NCBI GenBank assembly: GCA_913057175.1
Contig: CAJXNP010000016.1
Location: forward strand, 124,001-188,000
Origin: an uncultured Cytophagales bacterium
GTDB lineage: Bacteria > Bacteroidota > Bacteroidia > Cytophagales > Cyclobacteriaceae
Reading direction: 5' to 3'
DNA: 64,000 bases
Shown: positions 26,006 through 35,661 of the stretch, piece after piece
Layout: each line of letters starts with the position of its first letter
Position numbering within the stretch: the first letter of the stretch is position 1
The notes under the pieces: generated by a model
Seen by the model: only the letters and a program-made list of their open reading frames with translations
The model's database searches: none
Told to the model about the DNA's origin: nothing
Program-made: the position numbers and the translations under genes

Positions 26006-26491
26006 ATGAAGGCTAAAGAAATTCAGGATTTAATTGATTTTATTGCTCAATCAGGTTTAGATGAGGTAAACATCGAAACACAGGAGTTTAAAATTGAAGT
26101 TAAGAAAAACAGTTCCACAACTGTGAAAGAAATTCAGCAGGTGGTTCAGGCTCCGGTGGCTGCCGCAGCGCCTGCTCCAGCTACGACAACTGCAGTCGAA
26201 AGCAGTGCTCCGGCGCCAGCTCCTATATCATCAGGATCCGAAAAGGGTAAATTTGTTGAAATCAAATCACCCATGATCGGTACATTTTATCAGTCACCAA
26301 ATCCGGAGTCTCCACCTTTTCTCCAGGAAGGCGATACGGTTAAGGTTGGGCAAACCGTCTGCATTGTGGAAGCGATGAAGCTGTTCAATGAAATAGAATC
26401 GGAAGTTTCCGGAAAGGTTGTTAAGGTTCTCGTAGAAAATGCCTCTCCGGTCGAATTTGACCAACCGTTGTTTTTAGTCGAGCCGGCATAA
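26006..26491 (+). CDS. accB: biotin carboxyl carrier protein of acetyl-CoA carboxylase
   Basis: Carries biotin between the carboxylase and carboxyltransferase parts of acetyl-CoA carboxylase, the first step of fatty-acid synthesis. A short N-terminal helix is followed by an Ala/Pro-rich flexible linker (AAAAPAPATTT) and the biotinyl domain with VEAMKLFNEIE; the biotinylated lysine is about residue 125. 161 aa, normal. Between efp and accC in the same direction. Confidence 0.97.
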   Translation: MKAKEIQDLIDFIAQSGLDEVNIETQEFKIEVKKNSSTTVKEIQQVVQAPVAAAAPAPATTTAVESSAPAPAPISSGSEKGKFVEIKSPMIGTFYQSPNPESPPFLQEGDTVKVGQTVCIVEAMKLFNEIESEVSGKVVKVLVENASPVEFDQPLFLVEPA

Positions 26492-26529
26492 ATTGACTGA
26501 TCGAAATTTTAAATTCTAATAAGCATTCC

Positions 26530-27876
26530 GTGTTTAAAAAGATATTAATAGCCAATAGAGGAGAAATTGCATTGAGGGTTATCAGGACCTGTCGGGAGAT
26601 GGGCATCAAAACAGTTGCAGTTTACTCTAAAGCTGACAAAGAAAGTTTGCATGTCCGATTTGCTGACGAAGCCGTTTGTATCGGCCCGCCATCCAGTAGT
26701 TTGTCATACCTCAACATGCCAAATATTATTGCGGCCGCAGAAATAACAAATGCTGATGCCATCCACCCCGGATATGGTTTCCTTTCGGAAAATGCAGAGT
26801 TTTCCAGGATTTGTGAAGAATATAATATCAAATTCATCGGTGCATCCCCTGACATGATCAATAAAATGGGGGACAAAGCGACTGCCAAGGAAACCATGAA
26901 AAAGGCTGGTGTGCCAACCATACCTGGTTCAGAAGGGTTGCTTTCTTCGGTCGATGAAGGATTGAAAATAGCCAAGAAAATTGGGTATCCGGTAATTCTG
27001 AAAGCGACAGCAGGTGGAGGAGGTCGTGGAATGCGTATCGTGAAGGAACAATCGGGGTTTAAAAAAGCCTGGGATGATGCTAGGATGGAAGCAGGAGCGG
27101 CATTTGGAAATGACGGATTGTACCTGGAAAAATTTGTAGAGGAACCCCGCCACGTAGAGATACAGGTTGTGGGTGATAAAAATGGTAAAGCCTGCCATCT
27201 GTCGGAAAGGGATTGCAGTATTCAAAGAAGGCATCAGAAGCTGGTAGAAGAAACCCCTTCACCGGTTGTAGATAAAAAATTAAGAGATAAAATGGGTGCG
27301 GCGGCTATCAAAGGCGCTAAAGCCATCAAATATGAAGGAGCAGGAACCATTGAATTCCTCGTGGATAAACATGGGAATTTCTACTTCATGGAAATGAATA
27401 CCCGAATCCAGGTAGAACACCCTGTAACAGAACAGGTTACAAATTTTGACCTCATCAAGGAACAAATAAAGGTTGCTGCCGGCATTCCTATATCGGGTAA
27501 AAATTATTATCCCCAGCTTTGTTCAATGGAATGCAGGATCAATGCGGAAGATCCTTCCAAAGATTTCAGGCCATGTCCTGGTAAGATCCAGTCATTGCAT
27601 ATTCCAGGTGGGCAGGGAGTAAGAGTGGATAGCCATGTTTATGCAGGCTATACCATTCCGCCGAACTATGACAGCATGATTGCCAAGTTGATTGTGACTG
27701 CACAGTCGAGGGAGGAGTGTATTGTGAGAATGAAGAGAGCGCTGGGCGAGTTTATCATTGAGGGAATCAAAACCACCATTCCATTTCATTTGAAGCTTAT
27801 GGATGATGAGAAGTTCAAGAAAGGCGATTTCACGACTAAGTTCCTGGAAACCTTTGATTTTTCGGATTTAAAGTAA
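26530..27876 (+). CDS. accC: biotin carboxylase of acetyl-CoA carboxylase
   Basis: ATP-grasp enzyme that carboxylates the biotin on AccB. Seen: [24 protein letters not shown] at the N-terminus, the glycine-rich ATP loop [36 protein letters not shown] and [14 protein letters not shown]. 448 aa, normal. The start is GTG at 26530. It ends the efp-accB-accC unit at a long perfect inverted repeat. Confidence 0.97.
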   Translation: MFKKILIANRGEIALRVIRTCREMGIKTVAVYSKADKESLHVRFADEAVCIGPPSSSLSYLNMPNIIAAAEITNADAIHPGYGFLSENAEFSRICEEYNIKFIGASPDMINKMGDKATAKETMKKAGVPTIPGSEGLLSSVDEGLKIAKKIGYPVILKATAGGGGRGMRIVKEQSGFKKAWDDARMEAGAAFGNDGLYLEKFVEEPRHVEIQVVGDKNGKACHLSERDCSIQRRHQKLVEETPSPVVDKKLRDKMGAAAIKGAKAIKYEGAGTIEFLVDKHGNFYFMEMNTRIQVEHPVTEQVTNFDLIKEQIKVAAGIPISGKNYYPQLCSMECRINAEDPSKDFRPCPGKIQSLHIPGGQGVRVDSHVYAGYTIPPNYDSMIAKLIVTAQSREECIVRMKRALGEFIIEGIKTTIPFHLKLMDDEKFKKGDFTTKFLETFDFSDLK

Positions 27877-27910
27877 AATCCTGTCAAAAAATTAATGTTA
27901 AGAATTTAAA

Positions 27911-27953
27911 TAAACTTTAATTTGGGAGATCTAAATGCCCAAATTAAAGTTTA
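27911..27953. terminator. bidirectional terminator between accC and the SIS gene
   Basis: TAAACTTTAATTTGGG and CCCAAATTAAAGTTTA form a perfect 16-bp stem with an 11-base loop. The A/T-rich foot of the stem provides T-rich sequence on both strands, fitting the two converging genes. Confidence 0.75.
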
Positions 27954-27978
27954 CATCCAGCTTCCATCCAATACACTT

Positions 27979-28911
27979 TTAACTATCCCGTTTAGGCTTT
28001 TTCCCTTCCGTAACCTTTTCTCCGACTTCAAAGGCTTTCTTGACATGTAAATTTTCCGCTAGGTAATAGGACATGAAGAACAAGGGTACCGCTGAGGTGA
28101 TAGGAGATAAGTATTCAGGAACATCATCGGCTTCCAGGTACACCACTTCAGCGCCTGCTTTATCAACCAATTTAAACAACTGACTGGTCCTTCTGTATGA
28201 CGGTCCATCCGATTTGATAACGATAATGGCACTTCCTTTTGCTGATTCTTTTGGTCCGTGATCGTAAGACGAGACGGACATGCCGTGGGTTGGATACTTG
28301 GTCATTTCTGTCATTGTGAGGGCTGCTTTGTATGCAGTTGCAAGGTTGGGGCCATTTCCTATAACATAAAAACCCTTATATCGGCCATCGGTGATGAGTT
28401 TGAATAATACTTCTGCGGCCTCTTTTCCCCATCTTTCGTAATCCTTCATATTTGTCATCAGCTTATCGACTGCCGGGCTGGGGTCAATTTTATGTCCGTT
28501 ATACAAGGCTATTAAAGTGTTGATATAGGTTTTTGTCGAAGAGAATGCCTCAGATCCTGCTTTCAGTTCAACAATCCGTTTGACAGAATCAAAGCTTGCC
28601 AATTCACTTTTTGCAAAGTTAGTAATGGCAATGTATTCGTGGAAAAGTTTTGCGCACCATAGCACCTCACTTGACTTACCCGATTGAGAGATCAACACTC
28701 CGAGCTCGTTGCTCATGTTTTTTCTCAGATAATTGTAATATGTGCTGGCAGTTTCAGGTTTGATATCAATGCCTTGGTAATAGAGCGCCAGGGTTGTAAA
28801 ATAAGACGATCCCATTCCCAGATAGGGAACACCAGTCGGAAGCACTAGCTTTTGTGTGGATTTTAAAACTTTTAATGCTTTTTCAGGTATTTCCTTTATT
28901 TCCTTAATCAT
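27979..28911 (-). CDS. SIS-domain sugar-phosphate isomerase/deaminase-like protein
   Basis: Protein with two SIS (sugar isomerase) folds, about 20-140 and 165-300, like the isomerase half of GlmS or the AgaS/FrlB group, without a glutaminase domain. Seen: MGSSYFTTLALYYQG, ISQSGKSSEVLWC, a phosphosugar-loop motif, and YVIGNGPNLATAYKAALTMTEM. Such proteins isomerise or deaminate amino-sugar or ketose phosphates, or bind them. The exact substrate is not evident. It faces accC and is divergent from the Nudix gene across 96 bases. Confidence 0.85.
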   Translation of the reverse strand: MIKEIKEIPEKALKVLKSTQKLVLPTGVPYLGMGSSYFTTLALYYQGIDIKPETASTYYNYLRKNMSNELGVLISQSGKSSEVLWCAKLFHEYIAITNFAKSELASFDSVKRIVELKAGSEAFSSTKTYINTLIALYNGHKIDPSPAVDKLMTNMKDYERWGKEAAEVLFKLITDGRYKGFYVIGNGPNLATAYKAALTMTEMTKYPTHGMSVSSYDHGPKESAKGSAIIVIKSDGPSYRRTSQLFKLVDKAGAEVVYLEADDVPEYLSPITSAVPLFFMSYYLAENLHVKKAFEVGEKVTEGKKPKRDS

Positions 28912-29007
28912 CTTGACTTATTTTAAGAGGTTGAAGAATGTTGAAATACATTTTTTGATTAATAATCAGGAAAAAATAGTTATTAAAATCATTATAACAA
29001 AGAAAAG

Positions 29008-29625
29008 ATGCAATATCCATGGCTCGATGTTTCCCGCGAATTACAGTCCATTGCACAGGCGGGTTTGACGTTTTGTGAAAATAAATACGATGTAGAACGG
29101 TATGAACAAATTATGAAGTTAAGTCAGAAAATAATCGCTGATTTTACTGACATAGAATACGAAAAAGTGGAAAAGGTTTTTAAGATGGAAGAAGGATATC
29201 TCACTCCAAAGGTGGATGTGAGAGGAGTAGTCATCCGAGATGATAAGATCCTGCTCGTCAGGGAAACGATAGATGGCAGATGGGCAATGCCAGGGGGTTG
29301 GGCTGATGTAGGATACACACCTAAGGAAACAGCCGAAAAAGAAGTCATGGAAGAATCTGGCCTCATCGTTAAAGCTGGGAGACTTTTAGCAGTTCTGGAC
29401 AAAAAATGCCACCAACATCCGCCAGATATCAACTATGTCTATAAAATATTTATTCATTGTGAGGAAAAAGACGGAGAGCTGAAAGCCGGAATGGAGACAA
29501 GTGAAGTTGGATTTTTTGACCTTGACAATTTACCGGAACTATCCACACCCAGGAATACCAGGGAACAAATTGAAATGGTTTTCAATAAGGTTAAAAGCAA
29601 AGATGCGACTGCGGAAATAGATTGA
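29008..29625 (+). CDS. Nudix hydrolase with N-terminal Nudix_N domain
   Basis: Pyrophosphohydrolase of nucleoside-diphosphate-linked compounds. The N-terminal 60 residues (WLDVSRELQSIAQAGLTF, YERYEQIMKLS-like) form the Nudix_hydro_N helical domain. The Nudix fold follows, with PGGWADVGYTPKETAEKEV and MEESGL as the Nudix box. The box has lysine in place of the usual arginine (EKEVMEESG), as in other WADVG-type members, some of which hydrolyse ADP-ribose or CDP-choline. 205 aa. Substrate not certain. Confidence 0.9.
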   Translation: MQYPWLDVSRELQSIAQAGLTFCENKYDVERYEQIMKLSQKIIADFTDIEYEKVEKVFKMEEGYLTPKVDVRGVVIRDDKILLVRETIDGRWAMPGGWADVGYTPKETAEKEVMEESGLIVKAGRLLAVLDKKCHQHPPDINYVYKIFIHCEEKDGELKAGMETSEVGFFDLDNLPELSTPRNTREQIEMVFNKVKSKDATAEID

Positions 29626-29700
29626 TCATTCGGCAAACTTTTTTGACTTAAAATGGTAGAACATTAAAAGTCTAATTTTTGTCAATGCTAATTTTTCTTA

Positions 29701-30768
29701 ATGCGATTATTTAAAAAGTTCATGATCTGGATAGCTGTTTCCCTTCTTTCAATTATTCTTATTTCAAATATCGTTGGTTTTGTCATTTCAGCACCGGGAT
29801 ATAACGGTGAAAAGACTGATCACTTCGACGGTAAGACGTTTAAAAATCTTGGTGGCATAAAGGCTAAAGGATTTAAAGACGTATTGACCTGGTCTTTCAA
29901 TCGCGATCAGGGGGAATGGAAAAAAATTGAAAGCCTTGCAGTCTATCCTGAAATTCAAAATAGATTGAATGATGGCGAATGGAAAGTAACTTTTGTCAAT
30001 CACTCTACTTTCCTCTTGCAAATTGGTGAAATGAATATTCTTACCGACCCGATTTGGAGCGAAAGGACCAGTCCGGTTCAGTTTGCCGGGCCCCAGCGGT
30101 TTGTCCCTCCTGGAATCAAATTTGAAGGTCTTCCGCCAATTGATGTTGTGATCATCAGTCACAATCATTATGATCATCTGGATGTCAGTACGGTTAAGAG
30201 ATTAGAAAAAGAACATTCTCCTCAATTTTATACGCCCCTGGGGGTTTCACAATTTCTTATTGATTTAGGGATTAAAATATCACATGACATGGATTGGTGG
30301 GAAGAAACCGGAATAAGTGATTCAATCGGCCTGGTATGTGTACCAGCCCAACATTTTTCAGGAAGAGGAACCTTTGACAGGGATAAAACTCTCTGGGCGG
30401 GATTTGTTATAAAAACCAATTCCGGAAAGATTTACTTTGCTGGAGATACAGGATATGGTGAATTCTTCAAAACGATTGGCGATCGACTAGGGCCATTCGA
30501 GCTTTCCATGATCCCGATTGGCGCCTATAAGCCGTCGTGGTTTATGTCGCCGATTCACATATCTCCACAGGAAGCAGTAAAAGTCCATCAGGATGTCAGA
30601 TCAAAAAAGTCTATCAGTATGCATTTTGGAACTTTTCCATTAGCAGATGACGGAATCGATGATCCGACCAATGATCTTAAAAAAGGACTGAAGATGTACG
30701 GTGTCAGTGAAGAGGATTTTTTAGTTTTAGGAAATGGTGAGCAATATGCTGTAACTTTTTCCAACTAA
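29701..30768 (+). CDS. NAPE-PLD-like MBL-fold hydrolase
   Basis: Metallo-beta-lactamase-fold hydrolase related to N-acyl-phosphatidylethanolamine phospholipase D. An N-terminal signal or anchor helix (MIWIAVSLLSIILISNIVGFVI region) is followed by the MBL domain with LTDPIWSERTSPVQFAGPQR, the metal motif ISHNHYDHLD, CVPAQHFSGRG, FAGDTGYGEFF and MHFGTFPLAD. The anchor suggests periplasmic or membrane-surface action on lipids, but the substrate is inferred from family only. The BCCT transporter gene begins 7 bases later, so the two are likely cotranscribed. Confidence 0.87.
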   Translation: MRLFKKFMIWIAVSLLSIILISNIVGFVISAPGYNGEKTDHFDGKTFKNLGGIKAKGFKDVLTWSFNRDQGEWKKIESLAVYPEIQNRLNDGEWKVTFVNHSTFLLQIGEMNILTDPIWSERTSPVQFAGPQRFVPPGIKFEGLPPIDVVIISHNHYDHLDVSTVKRLEKEHSPQFYTPLGVSQFLIDLGIKISHDMDWWEETGISDSIGLVCVPAQHFSGRGTFDRDKTLWAGFVIKTNSGKIYFAGDTGYGEFFKTIGDRLGPFELSMIPIGAYKPSWFMSPIHISPQEAVKVHQDVRSKKSISMHFGTFPLADDGIDDPTNDLKKGLKMYGVSEEDFLVLGNGEQYAVTFSN

Positions 30769-30775
30769 AAAGTGA

Positions 30776-32287
30776 ATGGTGTCTCAATTAAGAAACTGGG
30801 TTTTCTGGCCGGTCATTACGCTCCTTATCATTACCATTTCTCTCAACCTTATTGATGAGCAGTGGTTTTCGATGGTCATTAACCAAGCCAATACCTGGAT
30901 CATTGAGCACTTCAATTGGCTGTTTTCCATTTCTACAGTCTTTATGTTGTTTTCGTGCATATTTATTTACTTTTCAAAGTTGGGAAGAGTAAGAATTGGT
31001 GGCGATGACGCAACTCCTCTTTTAAATAAATGGCAGTGGTTTTCCATTACTCTTTGTACAACCATTGCAACAGGAATCCTATTTTGGGGAACAGCTGAGC
31101 CGGTTTACCATCTTCAAAATCCTACTCATTCTTTGGGAATAGAGCCAAAATCCGGTGAAGCCGGCGTGTTTGCTCTTTCCACACTTTATTTTCACTGGAG
31201 TTTTATTCCATATGCTATTTATTCCATTCCGATTATTGCTTTTGCTATTGGCTTTTATAACCTCAAAAGGCCATATTCACTGATTTCGGCAATATCGGTT
31301 GGGATGAAAGAAGACTTGCATTTCAAATACAAGGACTGGATAGATGTCGTTTCACTATTTGCCCTTGTGATGGGAATGGCTGCTTCACTAGGTGGCGGGA
31401 TTTTGACCATTTCCGGTGGATTTGTAGACTTGATTGGATGGACAGATAAGGAGATTAATCGGATTTTGGTAGCATTAGCGATCATTATAGCATTTTCCAT
31501 TTCTGCCAGCACAGGCATTTTGAAGGGAATTCGCATATTGTCCGTTTTGAATATTTATCTATTTGTTTTCATGTCTGCCATATTTATTTTCTTATTTGCG
31601 GATGTGGATCTTTTCAAATTAATCGCCCAATCCCTTGGGCAATTCTTCACAAGTTTTTTTCAAAAAAGTTTTTTTACCATCACATATCCGGATGACAATT
31701 GGGGGGATCAATGGACTGTGTTTAATTGGGCAAACTGGCTGGCATGGGCCCCTGTAACAGCCATGTTTTTGGGCAGAATATCGGTAGGTTATACTGTGAG
31801 GCAGGTTCTGCTTTTTAATTGTCTTTTGCCTTCCCTTTTTTCCATTGGTTGGATGAGTGTATTTGGAGGAGCTGCCATCGATCTTCAATTGAACTCTCAT
31901 CTGGATCTGACGGGTATTTTGGATCAAAGCGGTCCGGAGTCAATCATTTATTTCATGATGAACCAGTTTACATTTTCGACAGTATTGATCACAATATTTA
32001 TTGTGACGATCTTCATTTCTTTTGTCACAGCTGCAGACAGCAATACAGAAGCAATGAGTGCTTTGAGCACAAAAGGGTTTGGGTTTCACAATACCAAGTC
32101 TCCTATTTGGATAAAACTAGCCTGGGGTATTCTCATTGGTGTTACTGCTTACATTATGATAAAGTTTGCGGGAGTGCAGGGCATCAAAATTTTATCAACC
32201 ATCGGAGGATTTCCGGTTTTGTTCATCGTGATTACGATTAATATAAGTCTATTGCGTTACACATTGAGGTTGTATCGCAGAAATTGA
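30776..32287 (+). CDS. BCCT family betaine/carnitine/choline transporter
   Basis: Inner-membrane secondary transporter for quaternary amines. About twelve membrane helices fit the 503 aa. The family signature appears as TGILFWGTAEPVYHL, with the substrate-site tryptophans in FNWANWLAWAPVTAMFLGRIS and helix motifs such as GMAASLGGGILTISGGF. No long C-terminal osmosensor domain is present. Next to an NAPE-PLD-like hydrolase, uptake of a phospholipid-derived amine or an osmolyte is possible. It ends 63 bases before the starch regulator but is probably a separate unit. Confidence 0.93.
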   Translation: MVSQLRNWVFWPVITLLIITISLNLIDEQWFSMVINQANTWIIEHFNWLFSISTVFMLFSCIFIYFSKLGRVRIGGDDATPLLNKWQWFSITLCTTIATGILFWGTAEPVYHLQNPTHSLGIEPKSGEAGVFALSTLYFHWSFIPYAIYSIPIIAFAIGFYNLKRPYSLISAISVGMKEDLHFKYKDWIDVVSLFALVMGMAASLGGGILTISGGFVDLIGWTDKEINRILVALAIIIAFSISASTGILKGIRILSVLNIYLFVFMSAIFIFLFADVDLFKLIAQSLGQFFTSFFQKSFFTITYPDDNWGDQWTVFNWANWLAWAPVTAMFLGRISVGYTVRQVLLFNCLLPSLFSIGWMSVFGGAAIDLQLNSHLDLTGILDQSGPESIIYFMMNQFTFSTVLITIFIVTIFISFVTAADSNTEAMSALSTKGFGFHNTKSPIWIKLAWGILIGVTAYIMIKFAGVQGIKILSTIGGFPVLFIVITINISLLRYTLRLYRRN

Positions 32288-32350
32288 AATTATTCTGTTT
32301 ATTTTTACCCGATAAGCTACAAACCCTGGTTGAACAGGAAATGAACACGA

Positions 32351-35278
32351 ATGAATTACAGACTCATTGTTTGCATTTTTTATTTATTAGGGATCCCTAC
32401 CTTACTTTTTGGTCAGAACCGTTTTAATCAGTTTTATGAGCTGGAAAATATTCAGTCAAAGGAACTGATCAAAGGAATAGCCAAGGATCAGCATGGGTTC
32501 GTTTGGGTTGCTACAGATGAAGGTGTGTTGCGTTATGATGGAAATGAAACCTTACTTTTCTTCAAGGAATTACCAAGTCCCTATACCAAGGATTTCCTTC
32601 TTACACAAGACAATCGCTTTCTTGTCACACATGATGCTGGTCTTACCGAGATTATCAATCAAAACGACAGCGTTTACCTCAAACCCTATAATAATAACGA
32701 ACGGACGATCGATCAATCATTTAATTACCCTAAATCCATCTATGAAGATAAAGATGGAAATATCTGGCTGGGAGAGGTCAATTCGGTGGTACGGATGAAC
32801 CAGGATGGTTTAAAAAGGTTTAATCTGGGTGCTGATTTTCAGTCTATCAGCTACCATCATAACTTTTCTTTTGCTGAGGATGCGTTTGGGAATCTGTGGA
32901 TTGCCCCCTTCAAAGGCAAACTCCTGTCATACAATAAATCCGAAGAAATTTTAGAAGAAGTCAATGTGGATCATCCTATAACGGAGGTGAGCAAGATTAT
33001 CAATGTTCGGGGTGATTACTTGATCATTTCAGGTAAAGAGGGTTATGCTCAGCTGAAAATTGACAGTGACAAAAATATTCTTGAAACAAAGATCAACAGA
33101 CAGGTAAATAATATTTCCGATGCGGTGGTTATTGGAGAAGAACTCTATATCGGAACGTGGGAGGACGGGTTGTATTATGGAGAATTTAATTCACAGGGAA
33201 TGCAATTTGAAAAGCTCCCAAATGTTGAGATCATCGATATTATTGCCTTGTATTTTGATCGCTCCAGTCAGGAGCTTTGGATTGCTGGAAGTGAAAATAT
33301 AGGCTTGCTGAAAAACACTCCAGTGAAAACCATATTTGCTGCCGGCAATCACCGGATTGAGTCGATCACCAAAAATAATGAAGCCATTTATTTTTCTATC
33401 GGTCAGGAGGTTTTCAGCCTGAACCCTTCATTTAATATACCTGCCGTTTCTATTCTCCATCTGGATGATTCTTATTTTTCGGAAATTTTCCTGGAAGAGA
33501 ATCTTTTGTGGGTAGGAGATTCTTTTGGTAGGGTTTTTTATATCAATCTGGAAAATAATACAAGATCAGACCTGATATCCAAACCCAGCCTGCCTTCCAA
33601 TCAAATATCCATCAATCAGATATTCAAAGATACTGATGGGAATAAATGGTTTACCGGAAATGCCAACGGTTTGATCAAAGTGCAAGCGGATAAGAGCTAC
33701 AAGTTTTACACCGAACTGGATACAACGCAAAGTATGATCCAAAATAATAACGGATTATTGCTTTGTGGAAGTAACTCAAGAGATTCACTTCTGCATGTGT
33801 ATGATGAGGTTGCTGATGTTTTTCAGCTCATAGAAGTTGATTTTCAATTCGAATTCACCGATCGTTTCTTACTTAATGATTTAAAGGTAGATCAGCAAAA
33901 TGATTTATGGGCGGCCACAAGTATAGGTTTGCTGAAAATTCCTTTTGAAAATGGAGGTTATGAAAAGGTAGAAAGGGTTGAAGTGCCTGGGTTTAATATT
34001 AGTGAACCTATTCGAGCCATTGCCATCAAAAATGACAGGATGTTCCTCGCGAATAATTATGGGCTGGTCCTTATTGAAAAGGAGAACTCCGTTTTATTCA
34101 ACAAAGACAGTGGTCTTCCTTCCAAAATAATAAAAGACGCAGGGCTGGAGTTTATGAGGGAGGACAAATTATTAATTTCCACCTCTCGCGGAATGGCATT
34201 TCTTGATCTGGATAAAATTAGCATTACAAAGTCTAATCCTCCCATTTTTAAATCGGTAACTGTTAATTCAGAATTTATTCATCAAGACAGTACCCTGATC
34301 AGGAATTTCAGGTACAAATCTAATATCGAAGCTGATTTTATTTCACTTTCCTTTCCCGGAAAGACATTGGAATATCAAACACGGATTTTAGGGTTGGATG
34401 ATTCGTGGTCTAAACCAACCACTAATACCAAACTATCTGTGTTGGGATTTTCAGAAGGTAGTTATACTGTTCAGGTAAGGGCAAGTGAGAGCGGCCATTT
34501 CTGGAGTGATCCCATCTCATTCTCATTCACGATCAGTCAGCCCTGGTATCGCTCATGGTGGGCAATACTGGGATTTATCCTGTTATCCGCCATGGTGATT
34601 TTTATTTCTATGAAAATCCATAACCGGAACCTCATCGTCCAGAAGAAGAACCTGCAGAAGATCATCGAACAGCGAACGGAGGAGATCAACAGGCAAAAGA
34701 ATGAGATCATTGAACAACAGGAAAAGATCATCAAGCAAAAAGAAGAGTTGCTTGAAAAAAACCAGACTGTTTACAAATCCCAACAAGCATTGAATGAGGC
34801 AGATATGAATTTTCTTCATTTAAAGGAAAAGCAACTACAGGAACAAATTGAATACAAAAACAAGCAAATTACCACCCATACGCTTAACATTATCCAAAAG
34901 AATGAGAGTCTGAAAGACTTGCAGGAAAAGTTGGAAAGCCTGATAAAGAAAAGTGATAGTAAGACTGTTGCAGAATTGAGAAAGACCATTAAAATTATTG
35001 ATGAAAGCTTTAAGCTGGATAAGGATTGGGAGGATTTTAAGTTGTACTTCGAACAGATCTATACCGGGTTTTATGCCAAGCTGCAAGCAACCTATCATGA
35101 TATCACCCCATTGGAGATGCGTCACTGCGCTTTGGTACGTTTAAACCTTACAATCCAGGAATGCGCATCGATACTGGGGATCTCTCCGGACAGTGTGAAA
35201 GTTTCACGAACCCGGCTTCGCAAAAAGCTCAATTTACCCCACGAACAGAGCTTATCGGATTTTATAATGGGAATTTAG
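32351..35278 (+). CDS. SusR-like membrane sensor-regulator (propeller, Y_Y_Y, coiled coil, HTH)
   Basis: 975-residue one-protein signalling chain. Signal peptide (ending LLFGQ) is followed by a periplasmic region with repeated two-component-propeller blades (HGFVWVATDEGVLRYDG, GNIWLGEVN, GNLWIAPFKG, NKWFTGNANG, about 30-620), a Y_Y_Y domain (about 650-715), one membrane helix (about 728-748), a long cytoplasmic coiled coil (about 752-870) and a LuxR-like helix-turn-helix at the C-terminus (LTIQECASILGISPDSVKVSRTRLRKKL). There is no histidine kinase or receiver domain, which matches the architecture of SusR-type starch regulators. It lies directly before a Sus-like operon, so it most likely binds malto-oligosaccharide in the periplasm and activates that operon. 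Confidence 0.88.
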   Translation: MNYRLIVCIFYLLGIPTLLFGQNRFNQFYELENIQSKELIKGIAKDQHGFVWVATDEGVLRYDGNETLLFFKELPSPYTKDFLLTQDNRFLVTHDAGLTEIINQNDSVYLKPYNNNERTIDQSFNYPKSIYEDKDGNIWLGEVNSVVRMNQDGLKRFNLGADFQSISYHHNFSFAEDAFGNLWIAPFKGKLLSYNKSEEILEEVNVDHPITEVSKIINVRGDYLIISGKEGYAQLKIDSDKNILETKINRQVNNISDAVVIGEELYIGTWEDGLYYGEFNSQGMQFEKLPNVEIIDIIALYFDRSSQELWIAGSENIGLLKNTPVKTIFAAGNHRIESITKNNEAIYFSIGQEVFSLNPSFNIPAVSILHLDDSYFSEIFLEENLLWVGDSFGRVFYINLENNTRSDLISKPSLPSNQISINQIFKDTDGNKWFTGNANGLIKVQADKSYKFYTELDTTQSMIQNNNGLLLCGSNSRDSLLHVYDEVADVFQLIEVDFQFEFTDRFLLNDLKVDQQNDLWAATSIGLLKIPFENGGYEKVERVEVPGFNISEPIRAIAIKNDRMFLANNYGLVLIEKENSVLFNKDSGLPSKIIKDAGLEFMREDKLLISTSRGMAFLDLDKISITKSNPPIFKSVTVNSEFIHQDSTLIRNFRYKSNIEADFISLSFPGKTLEYQTRILGLDDSWSKPTTNTKLSVLGFSEGSYTVQVRASESGHFWSDPISFSFTISQPWYRSWWAILGFILLSAMVIFISMKIHNRNLIVQKKNLQKIIEQRTEEINRQKNEIIEQQEKIIKQKEELLEKNQTVYKSQQALNEADMNFLHLKEKQLQEQIEYKNKQITTHTLNIIQKNESLKDLQEKLESLIKKSDSKTVAELRKTIKIIDESFKLDKDWEDFKLYFEQIYTGFYAKLQATYHDITPLEMRHCALVRLNLTIQECASILGISPDSVKVSRTRLRKKLNLPHEQSLSDFIMGI

Positions 35279-35313
35279 TTATAGATAGTGTACTTTCTAC
35301 ATATTTTTTTTCA

Positions 35314-35416
35314 GGTTAACGTCTGGTAAACATTCCCACTTTTCACCACCTAAACTGATCAAAATTTTCATTTTGAGAGGTCTTTTTTTAAACCTGATGT
35401 TAACCATTTGTTTACC
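35314..35416. promoter_or_regulatory. candidate operator array upstream of susC
   Basis: Four heptamer half-sites in the 383-base regulator-susC gap: GGTTAAC (35314-35320), GGTAAAC (35325-35331), GTTAACC (35399-35405) and GTTTACC (35410-35416). Each pair has a 4-base gap, an 11-base period that places both sites on one helix face. The second pair is the reverse complement of the same two words. The layout suggests binding of a dimeric regulator, most simply the SusR-like protein. The rest of the gap holds no ORF. Confidence 0.5.
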
Positions 35417-35661
35417 CCATCAATGAATTAAAAACAGGCATATTGATGCTTTAAAAGCATTTTGTTTCATTTCAAGTATACCCAAACCCGCCATTTTTCT
35501 CTCTCGAATGATACCCAAATGTATGATGAAATATTTTGTTGCTGACCGGCAAAAAGTTCAAATTCATCAAACATTCTTATTTAAGAGATTGTTAATTTTT
35601 ATGTTAAATACATGGGTAATATTATTAAAAATGTAAAAATCACCTTTAATTATTAAACAAT

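Noticed and set aside
35569-35661. -33/-7 promoter for susC
   Set aside because: Several AT-rich words resemble parts of TAnnTTTG, but none pairs with a TTTG at the right distance.
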